From the NCBI RefSeq assembly GCF_022808175.1, contig NZ_JALGBX010000006.1, positions 186,001 to 250,000 on the forward strand: 64,000 nucleotides of DNA. The letters are read 5' to 3'. Both the position numbers and the translations under genes were made by a program. This DNA comes from Streptomyces sp. AP-93 (lineage in GTDB: Bacteria > Actinomycetota > Actinomycetes > Streptomycetales > Streptomycetaceae). Shown in pieces: positions 1 to 7,168 of the stretch. The notes below the pieces were generated by a model. The model was not told the origin of the DNA, did no database searches, and worked only from the letters and a program-made list of their open reading frames with translations. Position 1 is the first letter of the stretch; each line of letters starts with the position of its first letter.

Positions 1-500
1 TCGCCACAGCCAACGACCGCGACCGCGGGGTCAACGAGCTCTCCAGCGCGCTGCGCAGGCGCTTCAACACCGTCGTCCTGCCGCTGCCCGCCACGGCCGA
101 CGCCGAGGTCGACATCGTCGCCCGCCGCGTCGACCAGATCGGCCGCGCCCTCGACCTGCCCGCCGCCCCGGAGGGCCTGGAGGAGATCCGCCGCGTCGTC
201 ACCGTCTTCCGCGAGCTGCGCGGCGGCGTCACCGACGACGGGCGTACGAAGATCAAGTCGCCCAGCGGCACCCTGTCCACCGCCGAGGCCATCTCGGTGG
301 TCACGGGCGGTCTCGCCCTGGCCGCCCACTTCGGGGACGGCGTCCTGCGCCCCTCCGACGTGGCCGCCGGGATCCTCGGGGCCGTCGTCCGGGACCCGGC
401 CGCCGACCAAGTCGTCTGGCAGGAGTACCTGGAGGCCGTGGTCCGCGAGCGCGACGGCTGGAAGGACTTCTACCGGGCCTGCCGGGAGGTGACGGCATGA
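1..500 (+). CDS. MoxR-type AAA+ ATPase, C-terminal part (5' end outside window)
   Basis: The reading frame is open from base 3 and stops at 498-500. The visible 165 residues begin with ATANDRDRGVNELSSALRRR, the sensor-1/arginine-finger stretch of MoxR-family AAA+ ATPases (asparagine in AND, then ALRRRF), followed by the C-terminal lid helices. MoxR ATPases act as chaperone-like remodelling enzymes for partner proteins carrying VWA domains. The stop overlaps the next start at ATGA (497-500), so it is translationally coupled to the DUF5682 gene, with the VWA gene further downstream. The Walker A/B motifs lie outside the window, so activity cannot be judged here. Family assignment is good; the substrate is unknown. 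Confidence 0.85.
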   Translation, partial: ATANDRDRGVNELSSALRRRFNTVVLPLPATADAEVDIVARRVDQIGRALDLPAAPEGLEEIRRVVTVFRELRGGVTDDGRTKIKSPSGTLSTAEAISVVTGGLALAAHFGDGVLRPSDVAAGILGAVVRDPAADQVVWQEYLEAVVRERDGWKDFYRACREVTA

Positions 501-2854
501 GCCCGGGGACGAGGGACCCGGCCGCCACCACGGGCCCGCTGCTGCTCGGAGTACGGCACCACGGGCCCGGCTCGGCCCGTGCGGTGCGCGCCGCCCTGGA
601 CGCGGCACGGCCGGCTGCGGTGCTGATCGAGGGGCCGCCGGAGGGGGACGCCCTGCTCGCGCTCGCCGCGGACCCGGGGATGCGGCCGCCCGTCGCCCTG
701 CTCGCCCACGCGGCCGACGACCCGGGGCGGGCCGCGTTCTGGCCGCTGGCCGGCTTCTCCCCGGAATGGGCCGCGATCCGGTGGGCGCAGGAGCGGGACC
801 TGCCGGTCCGGTTCATCGACCTCCCGGCCGCGCACTCGCTGGCCGTGCCGGAGGACCAGGCGCCGGACCAGGAGGGGGAGGGGGAGGGGGAGGGGGGCCA
901 GGAGGGGGAGGCGGGCGAGGCGCACGGAGCGGCGCCCGGATCCGTACGGCTGGACCCGCTGGCCGTGCTGGCCGAGACCGCCGGGTACGAGGACCCCGAG
1001 CGGTGGTGGGAGGACGTGGTCGAGCACCGCGGCGGGGCCGGACCGGCCGCCGACCCGCTGGGCGTCTTCGAGGCGCTCGGGGACGCCATGGGCGCCCTGC
1101 GCGAGGAGTACGGGGCGGGCGGCCACCACCGGGACCTGGTGCGCGAGGCGTACATGCGGCAGCGGATGCGGGCCGCGCGCCGGGAGTTCGGCGACGCCTA
1201 CGCCGTCGTCTGCGGGGCCTGGCACGTCCCGGCCCTGCGGACCAGGACCACCGCGGCCGCGGACAAGGCGCTCCTCACCGGGCTGCCCAAGGTCAAGGTG
1301 GAGACCACCTGGGTGCCCTGGACCCACCGGCGCCTCGCCCGGGCCGGAGGGTACGGCGCGGGCATCACCTCGCCCGGCTGGTACGCACACCTCTTCGCGG
1401 CCCGGGACCGGCCCGTCGAGCGCTGGCTGACCAAGGTCGCGGGCCTGCTCCGCGAGGAGGACCGGCAGGTGTCCCCGGCCCACGTCATCGAAGCCGTCCG
1501 GCTCGCCGACACCCTGGCCGCGATGCGGGGCCGGCCGGTGCCGGGGCTGACGGAGACCCTGGAAGCGGTCCGGGCGGTGATGTGCGACGGCTCCGACATA
1601 CCGCTCGCGCTGATCGAGGACCGGCTCGTCGTCGGGGACGTGCTCGGCGAAGTCCCCGACGCGGCGCCCGTCGTACCGCTCCAGCGCGACCTGACCCGCC
1701 GGCAGCGCTCGCTGCGGCTCAAGCCCGAGGCGCAGGACCGGGAGCTGGAGCTCGACCTGCGCAAGGACACCGACGCGGCCAAGTCCCTGCTGCTGCACCG
1801 GCTGCGGCTGCTCGGCATCGACTGGGGCGTCCCAACGGCCTCCCGGGGGAGCACGGGCACCTTCCGTGAGACCTGGCGGCTCCGCTGGGAGCCGGAGCTC
1901 GCCGTGCGGGTGGCCGAAGCCGGCATCTGGGGGACCACCGTCCTCGGTGCGGCCACCGCCAGGGCCGAGGCCGACGCGGCGGGCGCCGGGGAGCTGGGCG
2001 AGGTCACCGCCCTGGCGGAGCGGTGCCTGCTGGCCGGGCTCTCCGGGGCGCTGCCCGCCGTACTGCGGGCCCTCGCCGACCGGGCGGCGCTGGACACCGA
2101 TGTGGCGGGCCTGGCCAAGGCGCTGCCCGCGCTGGCCCGTTCGCTGCGGTACGGGGACGTACGCGGCACCGATGCGGCGGCGCTGGGGACGGTGGCGGCC
2201 GGGCTCGCGGAGCGGATATGCGTGGCGCTGCCACCCGCCTGCGCGGCCGGGCTGGACGCCGACGCGGCGGAGGAGCTGCGGGGGCACGTGGACGGCGTGC
2301 ACGGGGCGATGGGGCTGCTGGAGGCGCTGGACACGGACGGCCTGCGGGAGCGCTGGGCGGCGGTGCTGCGGACGCTGGCCGGACGGGACACCGTCCCCGG
2401 GCTGATACGCGGGCGGGCGGCGCGGCTGCTGCTCGACGACGGGCGGCTGCCGCCCGAGGAGACTGCGCGGCTGATGGGGCTCTCGCTGTCCCCGGCGTGC
2501 GCGCCGGCCGACGCGGCGGGCTGGATCGAGGGGTTCGCGGGCGGGGGCTCGGGCGGCGGCACGCTGCTGGTGCACGACGAGCGGCTGCTCGGGCTGATCG
2601 ACGGCTGGCTGGTGTCGGTGCCGGAGCGGGCGTTCATCGACGTGCTGCCGCTGCTGCGGAGGACCTTCGGCGGGTACGAGGCGGGGGTCCGGCGGAGCCT
2701 GGGGGAGCTGGTGCGGCGGGGGCCGGCCCCGGTGGGAGCCTCCGTGCCGGGATCCGGTGCGGCGCCGGCCGGCTTCGGTCCGGAGCTGGACCCGGTCCGG
2801 GCGGACGCGGTGGTGGACCTGGTCCACCTGCTGCTGGCGGGGGCGCGGGGCTGA
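497..2854 (+). CDS. DUF5682 family protein
   Basis: A 785-residue protein of unknown biochemical function that typically accompanies MoxR ATPases and VWA proteins. Three conserved patches are visible: GVRHHGPGS near residue 18, VLIEGPPEGD near residue 42, and CGAWHVPAL near residue 239. Their spacing and the His/Glu/His character resemble the catalytic signature of the EreA/ChaN/TraB-type fold; that link is an inference from motif layout only. An acidic Glu/Gly-rich stretch around residues 120-140 is low complexity. The start overlaps the stop of the ATPase gene by four bases. A 611-bp repeat-rich gap separates it from the VWA gene, which is unusual for such a coupled set. Confidence 0.85.
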   Translation: MSPGTRDPAATTGPLLLGVRHHGPGSARAVRAALDAARPAAVLIEGPPEGDALLALAADPGMRPPVALLAHAADDPGRAAFWPLAGFSPEWAAIRWAQERDLPVRFIDLPAAHSLAVPEDQAPDQEGEGEGEGGQEGEAGEAHGAAPGSVRLDPLAVLAETAGYEDPERWWEDVVEHRGGAGPAADPLGVFEALGDAMGALREEYGAGGHHRDLVREAYMRQRMRAARREFGDAYAVVCGAWHVPALRTRTTAAADKALLTGLPKVKVETTWVPWTHRRLARAGGYGAGITSPGWYAHLFAARDRPVERWLTKVAGLLREEDRQVSPAHVIEAVRLADTLAAMRGRPVPGLTETLEAVRAVMCDGSDIPLALIEDRLVVGDVLGEVPDAAPVVPLQRDLTRRQRSLRLKPEAQDRELELDLRKDTDAAKSLLLHRLRLLGIDWGVPTASRGSTGTFRETWRLRWEPELAVRVAEAGIWGTTVLGAATARAEADAAGAGELGEVTALAERCLLAGLSGALPAVLRALADRAALDTDVAGLAKALPALARSLRYGDVRGTDAAALGTVAAGLAERICVALPPACAAGLDADAAEELRGHVDGVHGAMGLLEALDTDGLRERWAAVLRTLAGRDTVPGLIRGRAARLLLDDGRLPPEETARLMGLSLSPACAPADAAGWIEGFAGGGSGGGTLLVHDERLLGLIDGWLVSVPERAFIDVLPLLRRTFGGYEAGVRRSLGELVRRGPAPVGASVPGSGAAPAGFGPELDPVRADAVVDLVHLLLAGARG

Positions 2855-2922
2855 CCGGCGCGGGTCCGCCGGGCCCGGCGGCCGGGCTGCGGTGGGCCGC
2901 TGCGCGGGGCGGAGTCCCCTAC

Positions 2923-3065
2923 CCGCCCTTCCCCCCGGTCCCGGGCTCTGCCCGGACCCGGTCCTCAAACGCCGGACGGGCTGAAAGCGGGTTACCGGGC
3001 TGTGCCCGGCCCCCTGGGGCTCCGCCCCGGACCCCGGTCCTCAAACGCCGGACGGCTGAAATGCC
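2923..3065. repeat. Dispersed intergenic repeat units (two in tandem)
   Basis: Two copies of a unit centred on CCTCAAACGCCGGACGG lie at about 2963-2985 and 3038-3062. The first is preceded by AGTCCCCTACCCGCCCTT (2923-2940) and a short hairpin GGGCTCTGCCCGG; the second by CTGGGGCTCCGCCCCGGACC. The same blocks recur at 25345-25470 and, inverted, at 30669-30700 and 3333-3366. They look like genome-wide repeats that sit after stop codons, perhaps as transcript-end structures. Confidence 0.7.
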
Positions 3066-3070
3066 CAGCC

Positions 3071-3188
3071 CCCGCGCCTCAAACGCCGGAGGCGCTGGAT
3101 TTGGCCCGGCGTCGGCTCGCACGTGCAGGTCGGCGGGCTGGATTGCCCGCAGGGCCATCTCAGCCCCGCCGGCGTTTGAGGCGCGGGG
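3071..3188. repeat. ~115-nt palindromic repeat element, copy 1
   Basis: The ends are inverted copies of one sequence: CCGCGCCTCAAACGCCGG at the left and CCGGCGTTTGAGGCGCGG at the right. The inside contains GCTGGATTTGGC, a CACGTGCA core flanked by CGTCGGC-like arms, and CTCAGCCCCG. The same element, with the same internal order, is at 30758-30871. The left arm is slightly degenerate here (GGAGGCGCTG instead of GGCGGGGCTG). Folded as RNA or cruciform it forms a long stem with a roughly 60-nt loop. Confidence 0.7.
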
Positions 3189-3226
3189 GACCGGGGGCCG
3201 GCCCCCGGCAACGGTGCCGCACCCGG

Positions 3227-3330
3227 CAGCGGGTCCGGGCAGCGGGTCCGGGCAGCGGGTCCGGGCAGTGGATCCGGGCAGTGGATCCGGGCAGTGGGTC
3301 CGGGCAGTGGATCCGGGCAGTGGGTCCGGG
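3227..3330. repeat. Tandem array, eight copies of a 13-bp unit
   Basis: Eight consecutive units fit the consensus CAGYGGRTCCGGG with no spacing errors; the first three read CAGCGGGTCCGGG and the last five alternate GGATCC and GGGTCC forms. A partial ninth unit runs into the inverted dispersed repeat. The array ends about 135 bp upstream of the VWA start. A 13-bp period is not a multiple of three and there is no spacer, so it is neither coding nor CRISPR. Confidence 0.9.
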
Positions 3331-3332
3331 CA

Positions 3333-3366
3333 GTGCCCGGGGAACGGTGGAAGGGCGGGTAGGGGA
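3333..3366. repeat. Inverted copy of dispersed repeat
   Basis: CCCGGGGAACGGTGGAAGGG and the following CGGGTAGGGGACT are the reverse complement of the block at 25345-25378. With the units at 2923-3065 it makes the 611-bp gap between the DUF5682 and VWA genes almost entirely repeat sequence. Confidence 0.65.
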
Positions 3367-3465
3367 CTTCGCGCCGCGCAGCGGCAGTGGTCGGCGGGGG
3401 CAGCCGGGGGTGGTCGGCAGTGGTCGGCAGTGGTTCGAGATGGCTTCGAGAGCGGGAGTTGGCAG

Positions 3466-4629
3466 ATGGCTGGTGGAGACGTGAGCGGCGGCGACGCGGA
3501 GCGGTTGCGGCGGTGGCGGATGGTGCTGGGCGGGGGAGAGGCGGACGGGACCGGGTGTGCGTTGGGGGGCGCGGACGCCGGGATGGACGCCGCGCTCGGG
3601 GCGCTCTACGGGGCCGACGGCGGCCGGGGCCGCAAGCGGGCCGGGGAGCGGTCGGCCGGACTCGGCGGGTCCGCGCCCCAGGTGGCGCGCTGGCTCGGGG
3701 ACATCCGGACGTACTTCCCCACCTCCGTGGTGCAGGTCATGCAGCGGGACGCCATCCAGCGGCTCGGGCTGTCCGCCCTGCTGCTGGAGCCCGAGATGCT
3801 GGAAGCGGTGGAGCCGGACGTGCACCTCGTCGGCACCCTGCTCTCCCTCAACAAGGCCATGCCCGAGACCACCCGGGAGACCGCCCGCGCCGTCGTCCGC
3901 AAGGTGGTCGAGCAGGTGGAGAAGCGGCTCGCGAGCCGGACGCGGGCCACGCTGACGGGCGCGCTCGACCGGTCCGCCCGGATCAGCCGGCCGCGGCACG
4001 CGGACATCGACTGGGACCGGACCATCCGGGCGAACCTGAAGAACTACCTGCCCGAGCACCGGACCGTCGTCCCCGAGCGGCTGGTCGGCTACGGCCGCGC
4101 CGCGCGGGCGGTGAAGAAGGAGGTCGTGCTGTGCATCGACCAGTCGGGGTCCATGGCGGCCTCCGTCGTCTACGCCTCCGTCTTCGGGGCGGTGCTGGCC
4201 TCGATGCGTTCGATAGCGACCCGGCTGGTCGTCTTCGACACCGCCGTCGTGGACCTGACCGACCAGCTCGACGATCCCGTCGACGTGCTGTTCGGCACCC
4301 AGCTCGGCGGCGGCACCGACATCAACCGCGCGCTCGCCTACTGCCAGTCGAAGATCACCCGCCCCGCCGACACCGTCGTCGTCCTCATCAGTGATCTCTA
4401 CGAGGGCGGCATACGCGACGAGATGCTGAAGCGGGTCGCTGCGATGAAGGCGGCGGGGGTGGAGTTCGTGGCGCTGCTCGCGCTGTCCGACGAGGGCGCG
4501 CCCGCCTACGACCGGGACCACGCCGCTGCCCTCGCCGCGCTCGGCGCCCCGGCCTTCGCCTGCACCCCCGACCTGTTCCCGGAGGTGATGGCCGCGGCGC
4601 TGGAGAAGCGCCCCCTGCCCGTCCCGTGA
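3466..4629 (+). CDS. VWA domain-containing protein
   Basis: A 387-residue protein with a C-terminal von Willebrand factor A domain. The metal-ion-dependent adhesion site is complete: DQSGS near residue 225, the GGGTD threonine region near residue 282, and the aspartate in LISDLYEGG near residue 308. The N-terminal half is helical and resembles VWA proteins paired with MoxR ATPases. Such pairs load or remodel metal-dependent or multi-subunit complexes; DUF5682 is the third partner here. ATG at 3466 was chosen because GGGAG precedes it at good spacing; GTG at 3481 is in frame but its GGAG is only two bases away. A long open frame upstream is repeat sequence, not coding. Confidence 0.88.
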   Translation: MAGGDVSGGDAERLRRWRMVLGGGEADGTGCALGGADAGMDAALGALYGADGGRGRKRAGERSAGLGGSAPQVARWLGDIRTYFPTSVVQVMQRDAIQRLGLSALLLEPEMLEAVEPDVHLVGTLLSLNKAMPETTRETARAVVRKVVEQVEKRLASRTRATLTGALDRSARISRPRHADIDWDRTIRANLKNYLPEHRTVVPERLVGYGRAARAVKKEVVLCIDQSGSMAASVVYASVFGAVLASMRSIATRLVVFDTAVVDLTDQLDDPVDVLFGTQLGGGTDINRALAYCQSKITRPADTVVVLISDLYEGGIRDEMLKRVAAMKAAGVEFVALLALSDEGAPAYDRDHAAALAALGAPAFACTPDLFPEVMAAALEKRPLPVP

Positions 4630-4971
4630 CCGGCCCATGACCGGGCGGGCACCACCGCGCGCGCTCCCGGACCGCCCGCGCGGGTGCCCGTAGGGGAGCC
4701 GTCCCCGTGGCCGGCCATCGGTGGATCGCACGAAGATGCAGTTCAACCGTGAGGCGATCTGTGACAGGTATCACCGCTCAGGTGTGATCTGCGATTTAGG
4801 GACCTACGTCCCACGGGGATAACCTGCGGGACGGACATGCCGCGTCCACGGTCACCGTGTGCGCCTTCCTTGTGACAGCGCCGTCACGTTGCCCTCCGCG
4901 GCACGCCCACGCAGATAGCAGACAACCGCGAATCACTGCGAATCTTTAAAAAAGACAAGGGACGGACGCGC
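4630..4971 (+). promoter_or_regulatory. sucCD upstream regulatory region
   Basis: These 342 bases carry no gene. They hold a CRP-like palindrome (4760-4775), a second TGTGA half-site at 4783-4787, and an A/T-rich stretch (AATCTTTAAAAAAGACAAGG) directly before sucC that includes its RBS. GATAACCT near 4818-4825 could be a -10 element, but no convincing -35 is seen. Confidence 0.5.
4760..4775. promoter_or_regulatory. CRP/FNR-type operator palindrome
   Basis: TGTGACAGGTATCACC matches the TGTGA-N6-TCACA pattern of CRP-family sites at nine of ten conserved positions. It lies about 200 bp upstream of sucC. Streptomyces has a CRP homologue that binds GTG-N8-CAC-like sites; binding at this site is inferred. 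Confidence 0.5.
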
Positions 4972-6150
4972 GTGGACCTGTTCGAGTACCAGGCGAGGGA
5001 CCTCTTCGCCAAGCACGGTGTACCGGTGCTGGCCGGTGAAGTCATCGACACGCCTGAGGCAGCCCGCGAGGCCACCGAGCGCATGGGTGGCAAGTCGGTC
5101 GTCAAGGCGCAGGTGAAGGTCGGCGGCCGCGGCAAGGCCGGCGGCGTCAAGCTCGCCGCCACCCCGGACGAGGCCGTCGCCCGTGCGACGGACATCCTCG
5201 GGATGGACATCAAGGGCCACACGGTCCACAAGGTGATGATCGCCGAGACGGCTCCGGAGATCCTGGAGGAGTACTACGTCTCGTACCTCCTCGACCGCAC
5301 CAACCGCACCTTCCTGGCCATGGCCTCGGTCGCGGGCGGCATGGACATCGAGCAGGTCGCCGAGGAGACTCCGGAGAAGCTCGCCAAGGTCCCGGTGAAC
5401 GCCAACGAGGGCGTGACCATCGAGAAGGCCCGCGAGATCGTCGCGCTGGCGCAGTTCCCGGCCGAGGTCGCCGAGAAGGTCGCCGAGGTCCTCGTGACCC
5501 TGTGGGCGACCTTCATCGCCGAGGACGCGCTCCTCGTCGAGGTCAACCCGCTCGCGAAGGTCGCCAACGGCGACGTCATCGCGCTCGACGGCAAGGTCTC
5601 GCTCGACGAGAACGCCGAGTTCCGCCAGCCGGGCCACGAGGAGTTCGTGGACCACGCTGCCGCGAACCCGCTCGAGGCCGCCGCCAAGGCGAAGAACCTC
5701 AACTACGTGAAGCTCGACGGCGAGGTCGGCATCATCGGCAACGGCGCGGGTCTCGTCATGAGCACCCTCGACGTCGTCGCCTACGCCGGCGAAAACCACG
5801 GCGGCGTCAAGCCCGCCAACTTCCTGGACATCGGCGGTGGCGCCTCCGCCGCCGTCATGGCCAACGGTCTCGAGATCATCCTCGGCGACCCGGACGTCAA
5901 GTCCGTCTTCGTCAACGTCTTCGGCGGCATCACCGCGTGCGACGAGGTCGCCAACGGCATCGTCCAGGCGCTGCAGCTGCTCGAGGACAGGGGCGAGGCG
6001 GTCACCAAGCCGCTGGTCGTCCGTCTCGACGGCAACAACGCCGAGCTGGGTCGCAAGATCCTCTCGGACGCCAACCACCCGCTGGTCCAGCGCGTGGACA
6101 CCATGGACGGCGCGGCCGACAAGGCCGCCGAGCTCGCGGCTGCGAAGTAA
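4972..6150 (+). CDS. sucC: Succinate-CoA ligase, ADP-forming, beta subunit
   Basis: SucC with SucD interconverts succinyl-CoA and succinate with substrate-level ADP/GDP phosphorylation in the TCA cycle. The 392-residue length is normal. The N-terminus [19 protein letters not shown] is the family signature, followed by the ATP-grasp domain with [16 protein letters not shown] near residue 45 and a C-terminal CoA-ligase domain containing [12 protein letters not shown] and [12 protein letters not shown] at 4972 is preceded by AAGGGACGG. sucD follows 21 bases downstream, so the two form an operon closed by the terminator at 7089. The gene sits apart from other TCA genes except mdh and sdh further along this window. 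Confidence 0.97.
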   Translation: MDLFEYQARDLFAKHGVPVLAGEVIDTPEAAREATERMGGKSVVKAQVKVGGRGKAGGVKLAATPDEAVARATDILGMDIKGHTVHKVMIAETAPEILEEYYVSYLLDRTNRTFLAMASVAGGMDIEQVAEETPEKLAKVPVNANEGVTIEKAREIVALAQFPAEVAEKVAEVLVTLWATFIAEDALLVEVNPLAKVANGDVIALDGKVSLDENAEFRQPGHEEFVDHAAANPLEAAAKAKNLNYVKLDGEVGIIGNGAGLVMSTLDVVAYAGENHGGVKPANFLDIGGGASAAVMANGLEIILGDPDVKSVFVNVFGGITACDEVANGIVQALQLLEDRGEAVTKPLVVRLDGNNAELGRKILSDANHPLVQRVDTMDGAADKAAELAAAK

Positions 6151-6171
6151 GGGCAGAGGTCACAGACTCAC

Positions 6172-7062
6172 ATGGCTATCTTCCTCAACAAGGACAGCAA
6201 GGTCATCGTCCAGGGCATGACCGGTGCCACGGGCTTGAAGCACACCAAGCTGATGCTGGCTGACGGCACCAACATCGTCGGCGGCGTGAACCCGCGCAAG
6301 GCCGGCACCACCGTCGACTTCGATGGCACGGAGGTCCCGGTCTTCGGCTCCGTCGCCGAGGCGATGGAGAAGACGGGCGCCAACGTCTCCGTCCTCTTCG
6401 TCCCGCCGGCGTTCGCCAAGTCCGCCGTGGTCGAGGCGATCGACGCCGAGATCCCGCTGGCCGTCGTCATCACCGAGGGCATCGCGGTGCACGACTCCGC
6501 CGCCTTCTGGTCGTACGCGACCTCCAAGGGCAACAAGACGCGGATCATCGGCCCGAACTGCCCGGGTCTGATCACCCCCGGCCAGTCCAACGCCGGCATC
6601 ATCCCGGGCGACATCACCAAGCCCGGCCGCATCGGTCTCGTGTCCAAGTCGGGCACGCTGACCTACCAGATGATGTACGAGCTCCGTGACATCGGCTTCT
6701 CCTCCGCCGTCGGCATCGGTGGCGACCCGGTCATCGGCACCACGCACATCGACGCCCTCGAGGCGTTCGAGGCGGACCCCGACACCGACCTGATCGTCAT
6801 GATCGGCGAGATCGGCGGCGACGCCGAGGAGCGTGCGGCGGACTTCATCGCGAAGAACGTCACCAAGCCGGTCGTCGGCTACGTCGCGGGCTTCACCGCC
6901 CCCGAGGGCAAGACCATGGGTCACGCCGGAGCGATCGTCTCCGGTTCTTCTGGCACCGCACAGGCCAAGAAGGAAGCCCTGGAGGCCGCGGGCGTGAAGG
7001 TCGGCAAGACGCCGACCGAGACCGCGAAGCTGGCGCGCGAGATCCTGAACGCCGCGCAGTAG
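6172..7062 (+). CDS. sucD: Succinate-CoA ligase, alpha subunit
   Basis: The 296-residue SucD subunit binds CoA and carries the phosphohistidine. An N-terminal Rossmann CoA-binding domain is visible ([13 protein letters not shown], then GGVNPRKAG), as is [13 protein letters not shown]. The active-site histidine lies in [10 protein letters not shown] near residue 249. Length and motifs are complete. It follows sucC by 21 bases and is followed by a perfect 18-bp stem terminator. Confidence 0.97.
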   Translation: MAIFLNKDSKVIVQGMTGATGLKHTKLMLADGTNIVGGVNPRKAGTTVDFDGTEVPVFGSVAEAMEKTGANVSVLFVPPAFAKSAVVEAIDAEIPLAVVITEGIAVHDSAAFWSYATSKGNKTRIIGPNCPGLITPGQSNAGIIPGDITKPGRIGLVSKSGTLTYQMMYELRDIGFSSAVGIGGDPVIGTTHIDALEAFEADPDTDLIVMIGEIGGDAEERAADFIAKNVTKPVVGYVAGFTAPEGKTMGHAGAIVSGSSGTAQAKKEALEAAGVKVGKTPTETAKLAREILNAAQ

Positions 7063-7088
7063 CAGCCGCCTTCGGCCGCACGTGCAGA

Positions 7089-7133
7089 CGGGCGTGGCCC
7101 GCACCCTGTGAGGGGTGCGGGCCACGCCCGTTT
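7089..7133 (+). terminator. Rho-independent-type terminator of sucCD
   Basis: An 18-bp perfect stem (7089-7106 with 7113-7130, arm CGGGCGTGGCCCGCACCC) has a six-base loop and is followed by TTT. Being symmetrical and placed between convergent genes, it can serve both sucD and the regulator gene ending at 7169. Confidence 0.9.
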
Positions 7134-7168
7134 CCGTACGCGGGGACGCCGGTCGTCCGGCCGTACCG

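Noticed and set aside
470..2968. An 832-codon open frame antisense to the DUF5682 gene
   Set aside because: No RBS or family likeness; the opposite strand has the ATGA-coupled gene with conserved motifs.
3227..3330. Possible CRISPR array
   Set aside because: Units are 13 bp with no spacers and no cas genes nearby.
2023..3465. N-terminal extension of the VWA gene
   Set aside because: The frame runs over the DUF5682 gene and repeats; an RBS-supported ATG exists at 3466.
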